Source of the DNA: Rosa chinensis
Taxonomy: Eukaryota > Streptophyta > Magnoliopsida > Rosales > Rosaceae
DNA length: 64,000 nucleotides
Reading direction: 5' to 3'
NCBI RefSeq assembly: GCF_002994745.2
Contig: NC_037090.1
Span: forward strand, 8,987,501 to 9,051,500
The notes beneath the pieces are model-generated. The model had not been told where the DNA came from and did not search any database. It saw nothing but the letters and a program-made list of their open reading frames with translations. This document shows, piece after piece, positions 48,787-58,986 of this stretch. Position numbers and translations under genes: made by a program. Each line of letters begins with the position of its first letter. The stretch's first letter is position 1.

Positions 48787-49370
48787 TAGGGATGGGCGTC
48801 CGGACCCGAAAGACCGAGGACCCGACCCGAACCGAGGAAAAAAGACCGAATCGGTTCGGTTTTAGAATAGAAATTTTCGGTTCGGTCTAAAGCCCAACCC
48901 AAATTCATGTAATCGGTTCGGTCTCGGATTTCATATTTTCAGGGCCCGAAAGCCCGAACCGACCGAATACTGTAGCACATGCCACATGTCAGTCCATGAT
49001 TGGGTGTTATAATAATAAGTTAAATATTTAAAAAAAAAATACACAACCCTAAAGGCCTCGGTGTCTTCCAGTCCACTAACTCAACCTCAGCCTCCCTCTC
49101 TTTGCGACTTTGCTTGTATCGACCTCAGCCCCAAATTTCAGATCTGATGAAATCTCCCTCTCACTCTCTCAGCCCCAAATTTCAGATCTGAGTTGTCTAT
49201 CTCTCTCTCCTTCCATTACCAGCTCCTGCTCCGGTCTCGGTATTCAGCTCCTGCTCTGGTCTCGATCTCCAATCCTCACTCCTCCTAACCGAACCCCCCT
49301 CTTCACTCTCCTAGTCTCCCTCCATCCAACGCACCACCGACGAACTACATAATGGGGATTGAGGAGGAAG

Positions 49371-49411
<41 letters not shown>

Positions 49412-49948
49412 TTATATGAATAGAAGTGCAGAAGAAGATGAATAAGAAGTGTCGAAGAAGACTAGAAATGAAAGAGGGAGGAAGGAAAGAAAAAAGCAAA
49501 GAAGAAGAAGAAGAAGAATATATGAATTAATGAATAGAAGTATAGAACTGCATGAGAAGAAGAAGAAAGTGTCGAAGAAGACCAGAAAAGAAAGAGATAG
49601 TATAAAGTAAAAGAGGGCAGAGCCTTTTGTCTTGTTTTGTTTTATTCCAACCGCTCAGGGCAAATAAATATAAACGTTGAACATAATGTTCTGAGAGTGT
49701 CTCATGCTCCAGTGGTTGGGACCAAGGATTTGGTGCAAGAGGTAAAGGGTTCGAACCTTGCCTCTAACCAAATTTTGTGTATTTTGCATATTGGGCCCGA
49801 AAAGCCCGAAGCCCGAACTGGCCCGTTTGGGATCGGTTTATGTCGGTTTTCATTTTCGAAAAAGCCCGAACCGGTCCGAACCGAGTGTTTCGGGCTCGGT
49901 CTCGGTTTTACCAAATTTCGGGCCCGACCCGACCCGAGCCCAACCCTA
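48787..49948. mobile_element. non-autonomous hAT element with GGTTCGGT subterminal repeats (copy 1)
   Basis: It starts TAGGGATGGGC and ends GCCCAACCCTA, inverted. The 8-bp flanks GTGTGTTG at 48779-48786 and 49949-49956 are identical. Many GGTTCGGT, CCCGAACC and GGCCCGA motifs lie within 150 bp of each end, a typical hAT subterminal arrangement. The 1162-bp interior includes CT-rich and AT-rich DNA, a (TA)n run at 49374-49402 and no transposase. Confidence 0.9.
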
Positions 49949-50069
49949 GTGTGTTGTGTTATTTTTCCCCTTCGATCGAGGTTATTTTTGTCCCATTGGA
50001 TTTTGTTACTCGGCAAGGTTTTTAGCGAGGCAACGAGAGAAGCACCACGTTTGGCGATATAAGGGGGAG

Positions 50070-50285
50070 TGTTCAAGTAAATCCCTATTCTGGTCCAAAC
50101 CCTAGGTTACTTGACCTAATAGTAATATGGTTTAATTAGAAGGATCTAGATATTCCTATTTAATGTATGATTACATTTCCTTGTATGATTCGGATTTTAT
50201 GCATTGTAATCCTCTATATAAAGAGGCCCATATTATCAATGAAAATACACAGTGATTTTCTCTCAAATATCGATTCCCTAAAATA
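50070..50285 (+). repeat. 3' LTR of copia element 2
   Basis: 216 bp from TGTTCAAG to CCTAAAATA, the CA end changed to TA. It matches 42816-43046 with two short gaps. Confidence 0.85.
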
Positions 50286-50344
50286 AAAATACATTAATCA
50301 CAATAAATGGTGAATATGCTCGTTCACCCCAGGGGTGAACCTAA

Positions 50345-50772
50345 AGAGTTATAATTGTGATTGAATTGATGTTCCTTCTATTGATAATCACCAATATATA
50401 CAGACATACAACCTTGATGAACAAGAAAAACCTATAATCTAGGGATACGGTCATAATCCTACTGTACATGATTTCCTAAAGATACAAGAAATCTATTCTT
50501 AATTACATAATATTCTCAATAGAACCTAAGATTTATCCAGATATAAAAGCTTTGTTGCATGAGTTGCCTTTTGTGGGTATTCAATATACGGTATATACCA
50601 ATAGAAGCTCCAATTAATCTTGCAGCGCACATGTACGTTAACTAGTCATAGATTTGATTTCACTGTTTTACGATGGATGGTTCAACTACTCTGGAGTTTG
50701 TTCTACATGTCATTGTTTAAGATACAATCAATAACAAAATTCTTTCTTTCTTTTTAAATATATATATATATA
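50345..50772. other. intergenic, possible LTR remnant at 50345-50525
   Basis: Read on the minus strand, 50525-50345 resembles an LTR U3-R region with a GTATATATTGG box. No paired copy, ends or target duplication are seen, so it is not called an element. Confidence 0.25.
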
Positions 50773-50935
50773 TATCATCTCTGCAAATTTTCAGCCAAAT
50801 TGATGACCGTTAAGGCATTGATAACTGCCTTAAAGCTATTACAGTTCAGGTTGAACAGATTCAGTTCGTCAATTGATTTAAGCGAGTTAGATACCTTAAC
50901 GATCATCAATTTGGCTGAAAATTTTCAGAGATGAT
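50773..50935. mobile_element. foldback MITE
   Basis: Inverted arms of 43 bp, 50773-50815 and 50893-50935, share ATCATCTCTG, AAATTTTCAGCCAAATTGAT and GTTAAGG, with a few mismatches. A palindromic (TA)n lies on each outer side (50758-50772, 51056-51076). The arm motif is shared with 31579-31990. The outer borders may extend to about 51050, where CGGACCTCCGC occurs. Confidence 0.6.
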
Positions 50936-51138
50936 CTATACACTAGTACCTAAAAACTGAACGGTCGAGATGCGGATATGCGACCTAAAAGTGACCCAAA
51001 ACTCGAAGTTCACTCCGTAAATTTCAAAGCGGACCTCCGCTCTGGATAAAATATGTATATATATATATATATATATAAATTGAATTGAGTACTTTGATTC
51101 ATCAGATTACATGTAGATATTAGGGTCATAAAATTATT

Positions 51139-53655
51139 TAGGGCTGGCCTCGGGTCGGTTCTGCAGTTTGCAGTACTCAACCCGAAACCGAAACCGACTA
51201 TTGCTTATCGGTTCGGATTTGCTGTTTTCGGGATCAAGAACCGAGGTAGAACTGAACCGACTATGGTCGGGTCGGTTTTCGGTTCCTAGTTCGGTTCTTC
51301 AGTTCTACAGTTCCCCGGTTCCTATGTTAACCAAACTGTTAGTTTGGCATGAAATACTACTTTCCAGCCATTTTTAGTTTCCTGTTTCCTATTTTCCAGA
51401 CACACACTCAACATTGCACAATGCCACAATCTATTCACTCATTCATGCTCAACATTATCTACATATATAACAATCAACAATTCAACATCATAATTGCAAA
51501 TCAACAATTTCCAATAATTCTCAAACTATCAAAGCATGAAACTCATGAAAGCAACTAACTATCAAACAATAATTCAATAGAACCAAGTAACAAACTGCAA
51601 AACTGTAGAACAATGCAAAGCTGCAAGTATGCAACAATATAAAATTATACATATTCCAGCAAACTGCAGCAAATAAAAATAAGCAATAGATTGTCCATAG
51701 TCCATCCAGAACAATGCAGTTGCATCAATTTGCAGTAAACTAAAATGAATTGAAAGTCTCAAACGGAAACAAATAACTTAAAATTAAAATAGTTCATCAA
51801 CATTTCATCAAAGTGCACAACTTCAAACAAATTTCCAGCATGGCTTCCTCAATGCAACAAGTCTTCCATCAATATTAAATCTGCATACAGAATTTGTAGC
51901 TGCAATCAATGATATTAGGACAGTTAAAATGACAAGAAAATGACAATGACATGTTCTGGTTCAGTCAAACTACGAAAATGACAATGAAATGTTCCATACA
52001 ATGAGAGGTGGATGATGAAGCTTGAACTATTCAAAAGTTTGAAGCTTTTATATGGCCCAATTTTTTCACTCTCTTCCTTTTCATTGAGTCTTGCATCATC
52101 ATCATTGATCATGATTATTCTTGAATAAACATATGCTTAGATCTTGCAAGAAACAGATACAATATCAATCCACCAACACTTGAAATCACAATAGAATAGG
52201 ATGCGAAACACAAACGCAAACGCAAATTTCACAAAAATGAAGCTATAATTTGTCAATTTTGCATATTACCTAAATCTTTCTTTGCTTGTTCAGTTTTTCC
52301 CTGCTCCTGCAACAGTGCAACCACATGTATCGCTCATGAGCCTTTTGTTTTTCAATCTCCTCCCTGCAAACAAATAGACATGAAGCCACATTCAGTTACC
52401 CTTGAACACTCAAATATTTGGTACAGAAGTCTAGATCCGTGAGAGATTCAAGTCATTCAACAACCCACAAATCACAAAAATAAGGATAACAATAATTGTA
52501 TCCATTTTCCTAACTGTGCCCACTCATCTAGTTAATTAAAACCCGGCATCAGCAGTAAGAGTTTAATACTAGTATAAGCAATGCAAATATGCAATCAACA
52601 AAATTAACCCCCACAGTGGTTCAAACCACATTCAGTTATAATCATCACAATTCCAAGAAACTAAATTTTTCTCGAAAACTATACAAAGAGCATATATTTA
52701 TATAAACCAGAGACCCAATTGGCACATAACAAGAACTAAACACAAATTAAAGTAGCAGAATTAACTCTAGGGCATCAAATCTCAACAATCACTAGGGATT
52801 CGATAAACCCACTTCAAAGACCACAGCTTTCAAGGGACTCTGGAGCTTACCAATTTCACTCGAAGTGCTCATGAGCATCACATGCTATGGACTCTGGAGC
52901 TTAACAATTTCACTCGAAATCACAGGCTATGGTCGCTGGACTGCACTCACTGCAAGACTGGGTTCAAACGAAAAGGAAAAACCAAAAAAGTGGTCAAATT
53001 TCACAGGAAATTGCAGAGTGATGAGAGTATAGCGAGAAAAATGAAAGGATTGAAAGCTTACGTTGACCAAATCGCAGACGGATCTACATCAACCAAGTCC
53101 CAGGCGGAGCTGCATCAACCAAATCGCAGATGGCCAACACAAATCGAAGACGAGATGTTTCTGGGTTCGTCTCGCTCGTCTGGGCTGAGAGCCTGAGAGT
53201 CTCAGAGTCGTCTTCAAATATGAGATAGGATGGAGACTGAGAGAGTGAGAGAGTGATCTAGGATGGAGACTGAGAGAGTCTCCGAATCTGATCTAGGATG
53301 CAGAGTGAGAGACTGAGAGTTTGAGGGAAGAGATAATTTAGGGTTTTGATCGAATGGATAGGAGATTATGAGATAAAATGGAAGGTTCTGATTGCATTTG
53401 GAAGACCTGATCACATGAGAAAGGGTCTATTTTACAAAAACAAGCTCGGCCTTATTATCCAATTATACAATGACATGTGTATTTCGGTTCCAAAGAGGTT
53501 TTAAAACCAAGCACCGGAACCGAACCGAATAGACAACTCCAGGAACCAAACTGAGAAAAATGCAAACACATATGTCGTAGAACCGAACCGAACTGAGATT
53601 TTCGATGCGGTTCGGTGCGATTCCTCCGGTTTTACGGCTCCAAATCCCAACCCTA
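51139..53655. mobile_element. non-autonomous hAT element with GGTTCGG subterminal repeats (copy 2)
   Basis: It starts TAGGGCTGGCC and ends CCCAACCCTA. The 8-bp flanks AAATTATT at 51131-51138 and 53656-53663 are identical. CGGTTC and GAACCG motifs crowd both ends, as in copy 1. The 2517-bp interior is largely AT rich, with a GC-richer 3' third (52880-53300) holding a 104-codon frame that I do not recognise. No hAT transposase or dimerisation domain is visible. Confidence 0.9.
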
Positions 53656-53663
53656 AAATTATT

Positions 53664-55693
53664 TGCTTAAACCGACCAAACCGAATCAATCTGGTGGTTC
53701 GATTCAACGACGTCAACTTGGTGTTCCTGAACCAAACAAAACCAAATTAGGTGTTCCTGAACAATTCGAGTTAACAGCCGAACAACCTATTTTAAATTGA
53801 TGCCATGTCGCGTCATTATTGGTACTCATTCCTGTTGCATGGTCTGCAGTTCCCCTAGCCCAGGATTCTTCGAAGATTTTAGAATTTTTGAAAGCTACCT
53901 CCTGTACGTATATATTAATTGCATATTGTTCTAATGAAATCCTCGAGATTTTCATTCATGGTACATATGGCGGCCCACTTGAAACTTTCAAGTTCCCCCT
54001 TCCAAAAAAAAGCCATGACTCCTCTTTTAGCTAGGTTCTTCAATTACGATCGATTTGTTGAACTTTAGCTCTGATTTGCAAGTTGGTCATTGGTTTTGGC
54101 CCTTGGCCTTCTGGTCAATCGATATGCTTGATGCATGCTCCAATGGAAAAATATACTAGCCTATATCCTAGCTAGTCTATATCAATGACCTCAAGGCAAA
54201 GATGTTCAAATATGGAGAAGCATGAACTAGCAAGCGAACTACTTAATTCGTTACTTCGTACGTATCTAAATGGATAGGTAACTAGATGAGCATGACACAC
54301 ACAGTTGGCCTTTCATCCAGCAAAGAACGAAAGTGATAATACGCACATTTAAATTTTAAACAGACAAGAAAATGAAATAATAGTCGTGTCAATTAACACA
54401 TTAACTTCTCGCCCTAAAATATAATAGCATACGTGTAAGAGTTGCGAATCACAGAGCAGCCATTGAGAGCCATTTCAAAGTCGGAGTTTTAGAGCTTCAG
54501 GCATGCAGCAGCACGTAGACCATTAATCCCATAAATTTGAGTCACTTTCTTCTCTACGTCATACACAGATTTTATTTCACTCTCTCTTTCATACAATTTC
54601 ATGCAGATCTGGTTTCTGATTCCAATCCTTATGTGGTACTACCAAATTTAAAAGAGCAACGAAAATTTTCCAATATATATCAATCTAAACTTGGGGAGAA
54701 TAATTTTTATTAATTATGATTAATCAGTTGGCTGATTGTGAAGTTAGAACCGGGACCTTAAAGTAGACTTTGAACAATTCCTCTAGGAATTTAGCCACTA
54801 TTTACTAATGTGGCGTGATGCTTGTTAATTAGAAAATATAAATTAAGGTTTTAATTAAACGTGGGTCGGACGAAAGGTATGCATCATGCATGAACCAAGC
54901 TAGCTTCTACGTACACTTGTATCACGCGTATATATGATAGAAGGGATATTTCACTACGCAAAGGTCATTTTGCAACGAGGCAGACGCATTCTTCTACTTG
55001 ATTCCAGGCCACGTTAAACTTCATACACTTATAGTCAATTATCAAACTCAACTAGAACAAAACTTCATCTATTTTACTTAATTCGTTGTTATAATTAATA
55101 CACACCATCCCAGAGACCCAACTGATAGGAACCCTAGAATCAAGTACGTGCTTTTCATTTAGTGTCACCCTTATTGGTAATGGATAGATTAATAGTAATG
55201 GTACTAATTAGTAGTTCTAAGCCTCTGCCTCTGCCCTGTCATGCATCATGAGGCTGAGCATGTGTAGGAGAGATAAGGGAGGAAGCTACACCGGCCATTT
55301 TGGTTTATGACTATAATAAGACCTAACTTGAACCCTAACAGTTAGTGAGAAACCTATTCTGCTTAACTAATTATTCTGCAGAAGTACTAATTACTTTGTA
55401 ATGACTTCACAAGAAGCCTTTATCATGAGTCGGCGTAAATTGAATGAGACCCCAAGGACCACAAATATTTAATCCTTCCTACTGATTGATTTGTTAATGC
55501 AGAGTTCAGACCCATAGATAGGGAGACCATGGCCATAAAGACCCACAAATTTGTGGAAGATACATGTAAGTACCAATAGGAATAATTGCAAATGCATGCG
55601 GTGTTAGATCATTTCGATTAAAACCGGGTTTAATTTGTAGGTTCATTCTCAAAGATCATTTTGGCAAAAACTACATCATTCAAGTATTGTCAA
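53664..55693. other. intergenic region
   Basis: About 2 kb without a supported gene, tRNA or clear transposon end. Just beyond the hAT, 53670-53760 has direct repeats around TGGTGTTCCTGAAC/AGGTGTTCCTGAAC. Confidence 0.5.
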
Positions 55694-55702
55694 ATAAATA
55701 AA

Positions 55703-57178
55703 GGGTCCTTGACCAAAAGCCCCAAAATGAGCCAAAGTTATCCCACTTACCCCAGCAACGGATTTTTATTCCTATCTACACAATTTGACATCAAATGACC
55801 ATTGTGCCCTCAACTCAATTAAGAAATTGCAGCCACTGCCATTCTCTCTCTATTCCATCCCTTCGCCGGAGCTTGTCTCTCTCTCTCTCTCTCTCTCTCC
55901 CCCCTAACACGACTTCGGTGGATTTCCACGGCGGCGGCGTTTCCGCGCGTTGATCCAGAGGCGGAGGTAGAGGATTCGCGGCATTTTCCGACGCTGATCC
56001 ATCGGAAAGCGACGGTGCTGTTCACGTCGTCGTTTCTTCGACTCCGGTAGCCAAGCCGATCTGAATCATCGTCTCTCTCCGCTCTCTCTCCTGCACGACG
56101 CCTCTCTCTCTCTCTTGCAGATTCCGACGATCCAACACACGTCTTGATCTCCATCTCGCCGGTCTCCTCACAACAGCAATCGAGGCCTGCAACCGGCAAC
56201 AGCAACTGAGGCGAGCAACGGATCTGCAATCGAGGGCCTGATTTGACATTCAGACATCTTCGTGCTCCGGTTTCGATCTACTGACTGGGATCAAAACAAC
56301 AATCGAGGACCTGCAACCGGCAACAGGTCTGCAACCGGCGAAAACCGGCGAAGAAAGGTGCAGCGTGGGCGCCCGGATCATTTTCTGGGTGCCCTAATCA
56401 ATTTTTTTTTCTTTTTGTGGTAAAATGTGGCAGAGGCCCAGAAAAAAAGAAAAAGAAAGGAAAAAAGGTTTTATTGAGGGCCAATAGACGTCTATTGGGG
56501 GGCAATAGACGTCTATTGCGGGGCAATAGATGTTTTAAATTAATGTAATCTCCTTTTCTTTTTTCTTTAATTAAAGTTATATTTGTGTAATTTTAGAAAA
56601 ATTAGTTCTCATGTCGGTAATCGAAACGTCTATTGGGGGGCAATAGACGTCTATTGGGAGGTAATAGACGTTTTAAAATTGATATAATTTCTTCATTTTT
56701 TTTCTTTAATCAAAGTTTTATTTGTCTAATTTTAGGAATATTAGTTCCTATTCCGGCTACCGAAAGTTCTATTGCGGGGCAATAGACGTCTATTGGGGGG
56801 CAAATACATGGCTGATAGTCGTCTATTGGGGGGCAATACATGGTTGATAGTCGTCTATTGGGAGGCAATAGACCTCTATTGCCCCTCTATTAGGGGGCCG
56901 GAATCCGGCGGCTGGTGAACGGAATCCGGCGGCCGGTGACCGGACTCCGGCGACCGGTGACGGGGCTCCGGCGAAGTCTCCCATGGTTTCTCTCTCTCTC
57001 TAAGTAACAAAGGGGTGAGGGTAAAATGGTATTTAAAAAAATTAAAAAACAAAAAAAAATCTTAATGGGGTATTAGGGAAGACCTCCTTAGAGTGTTTTG
57101 GGTAAGAGGGAATTAAAAAAACTTAATGGGGTAAGTGAGAAAAAAATCTCTAAAAATGGTGTAAATGGACAAAAACCC
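55703..57178. mobile_element. Mutator-like element with palindrome array
   Basis: The ends GGGTCCTTGACCA (left) and TGGACAAAAACCC (right) are imperfect inverted repeats, with CCACTTACCCCA and its complement mirrored further in. The 9-bp flanks ATAAATAAA at 55694-55702 and 57179-57187 are identical, as expected for Mutator elements. The left interior (55810-56400) is GC rich and CT-microsatellite rich and resembles a plant gene leader, so capture of host sequence is possible. The centre (56480-56890) holds the palindrome array. No transposase is present. Confidence 0.8.
56482..56890. repeat. array of perfect 16-bp palindromes CAATAGACGTCTATTG
   Basis: Four perfect copies start at 56482, 56503, 56641 and 56780. 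They are separated by G-rich linkers, and many half or mutated copies (GTCTATTGGGGGG, CAATAGATG, CAATACATGG) run to about 56890. Two of the units belong to a tandem duplication of about 138 bp (about 56490-56627 and 56628-56765). The palindrome centre GACGTC is also a bZIP-type core. Confidence 0.9.
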
Positions 57179-57187
57179 ATAAATAAA

Positions 57188-57420
57188 CGCATGTATATGT
57201 GTTATACCATATAAGATCACAGTCAAATAAATATACGTTCTTCAATTTTTAAGGAACCGTTCGCGAAATATTATCGTAGGAGGTAATTCGTCATGCAAGT
57301 AGTTTGATCAAGATATATAGTCTAATACGGAATGAGGTCTTGAGGAGGAGAACAAAGAAGATACAACAAAAGTTTGTAAAAGAAGAAGGACTGGGAGCAT
57401 TCTTTAAAAGACCAATTTAA
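57188..57420. other. short intergenic region
   Basis: Nothing recognised between the Mutator-like element and the Helitron. Confidence 0.5.
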
Positions 57421-57736
57421 TCTATACTATTATTAAGGAAAGAGGTTTTGTTAGCCAAAGTAGATGTAAAAAGACAATAAAACCCTTAGACCTTATATTA
57501 ATTTTAAATCATTTTTAATAATTAAGTGGTAGTATGGTAAATAGCAAAATTAAAAATAATATTAAAAAATAAAATAAATAATTTTCAGATAATTAACTAC
57601 CCATGTCTGCAATAACCACCCACAATTTAGATAAGATAACTTCTCACTTTCCTTTTTCTCAAATAACTTATATTTTTTTCTCAATATAATAATTATAAAA
57701 ATTTTACACATGCAGAGCATGTGAGCAGAAAACTAG
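57421..57736 (+). mobile_element. non-autonomous Helitron
   Basis: The 5' end is TCTATACTATTATTAAGG. The 3' end has a 7-bp stem CACATGC/GCATGTG with loop AGA (57707-57723), followed nine bases later by CTAG (57733-57736). The preceding base is A and the following base is T, with no target duplication, as for Helitrons. The 316-bp interior is AT rich. It is related to 26494-26809. Confidence 0.85.
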
Positions 57737-57890
57737 TATATATTTAAAACAAGACGTCAAGAATTGATCACGATCATAAAAATGGTTAAACTTTTAAAGT
57801 CAACAATAGAGATGTACGAGTTAATTAACCTATATATGAACATAACTTGTTTGTTTGCTGACTTCAACTACTTCAGTGTGTTGCGCACTT

Positions 57891-57899
57891 TATTTAAAT
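57891..57899 (+). promoter_or_regulatory. TATA-like box of the DUF688-like gene
   Basis: TATTTAAAT lies about 90 bp before the start codon. The variant is weaker than a canonical TATA box. Confidence 0.45.
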
Positions 57900-57981
57900 C
57901 CCAAACCAAAGAAAAGCCAACCCAATATTGCCTCTCCTACTTCCTCACCTCCTCTCTCACTTCAGACCAAAACCGTCCAAA

Positions 57982-58551
57982 ATGTTCAGCGCCAACCATC
58001 AGCTTCCCCAGAAGTCTCTCCCAATGAAACAAGAGGATAATAAGTTCTTCTCTAGGGTTCTATCCAGGGAAAGCTCCATGGCCAACCCATCTTTCAAGGT
58101 CTACTATGGAGGACTACCTGCTAATGTACCATTCATGTGGGAATCTCAGCCTGGTACTCCTAAAGACAAATTCAGTGAAGAAACACTTCCTCCTCTTACT
58201 CCTCCACCTTCTTATTATTCCAACAATCCCAATAAAAAACCATTCAAGAAGCACTCAAGATCCAATCTTTTACGTGTTTTGTTCCTAAAGATAAGCCTTA
58301 AGAAAAACCATCTCCCACAATCTCCATCATCCACATCGTCTTCCTCGTCTTCGTTGTTTTCCAAGTCAGATTTGTCAATGCGCGTGCCTATGAATACCTG
58401 TGGGAGCAGGTTTTCGAGCCCGAGTTCATCTTTTGATTTTATCAGAGATTATGAAGAGGAGGGCGTAGTTGGCTCGCCTACTTCAACATTGTGCTTTGGA
58501 TTTCGTAGGGTGACTAGTACTGGAGCCGACCGAAATTGTCACCGGTTTTGA
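57982..58551 (+). CDS. DUF688-like plant protein
   Basis: A single frame of 189 residues. The diagnostic motif V-P-F-M-W-E-S-Q-P-G-T-P-K is at residues 49-61, followed by L-P-P-L-T-P-P-P-S-Y. Then come a basic K-K-P-F-K-K-H stretch and a Ser-rich run (about 115-125). DUF688 and related hydroxyproline-rich-like proteins share the W-E-S-Q-P-G-T-P block; their function is unknown and no membrane segment or enzyme domain is visible. ATG at 57982 is preferred over an in-frame one at 57928. It has an AAA context and suits the distance from the TATA-like box, but the longer form cannot be excluded. Confidence 0.85.
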   Translation: MFSANHQLPQKSLPMKQEDNKFFSRVLSRESSMANPSFKVYYGGLPANVPFMWESQPGTPKDKFSEETLPPLTPPPSYYSNNPNKKPFKKHSRSNLLRVLFLKISLKKNHLPQSPSSTSSSSSSLFSKSDLSMRVPMNTCGSRFSSPSSSFDFIRDYEEEGVVGSPTSTLCFGFRRVTSTGADRNCHRF

Positions 58552-58943
58552 CTAGTGACTGGGATTTCGTTGCTGTTAATATTTTGGCCATGGATCTGAT
58601 GGCCAAGGTACCTCTTCGAGAGTTCATGCTTTGTATGGATCTTGCTTATGTTTTTGTTTATTCGATCATCGGAATATCGGATCATGTGTAGAATGTATTA
58701 TCTTAGTGACCTCTACTGCCTAATTTTCTTAAACAGATATATGGTAATTGGATTTTTAGATTATCTAATTAAACCATGTAATTCAGTACTAGTCCTCTTC
58801 CTTCTCCTTTATGTCCTTATAGGCAAAGAACATTCATGAAGTAAAATGTGGCAAAACATGTATGAACAGTTAATGGAGCTGTTAAATGATGTAAGATATA
58901 AGCAATGATTAATTTTAAGGGAATATTACATTTTATTGCCAGT

Positions 58944-58986
<43 letters not shown>

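Larger units (their letters stand above)
42816..50285 (+). mobile_element. Ty1/copia LTR retrotransposon 2, heavily decayed, carrying a hAT insertion
   Basis: LTRs at 42816-43046 (231 bp) and 50070-50285 (216 bp) start TGTTCAAG. The target duplication AAAAT at 42811-42815 and 50286-50290 is perfect. The sequence after the 5' LTR (CGTTATCAGCACGA) matches a primer-site region common to a group of plant copia elements. A purine tract AAGGGGGAG precedes the 3' LTR. The LTRs differ by two short indels and roughly fifteen substitutions. A 1162-bp hAT element interrupts the distal internal region. Confidence 0.9.
42472..50344. mobile_element. MITE split by copia element 2
   Basis: The left part (42472-42815) begins AAGTTCACC, with CTGGGGTGAATGAGCATATT following. 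The right part (50286-50344) reads AATATGCTCGTTCACCCCAG and ends GGGTGAACCTAA. The two ends are inverted over about 55-60 bp once the copia element and one target copy are removed. The interior is AT rich and non-coding. The target duplication of the MITE itself is not clear. Confidence 0.65.

Noticed and set aside
50345..50525. Possible solo LTR on the minus strand
   Set aside because: It resembles an LTR promoter region, but ends, target duplication and a second copy are missing.
55819..56249. 136- and 75-codon minus-strand frames
   Set aside because: Arg/Glu/Ser-rich translations of CT-rich DNA in the MULE; no family recognised.
56482..56890. CRISPR-like array of palindromic repeats
   Set aside because: The repeats are 16 bp, spacing is irregular (21, 138, 139 bp), linkers are near-identical G runs and the genome is a plant.
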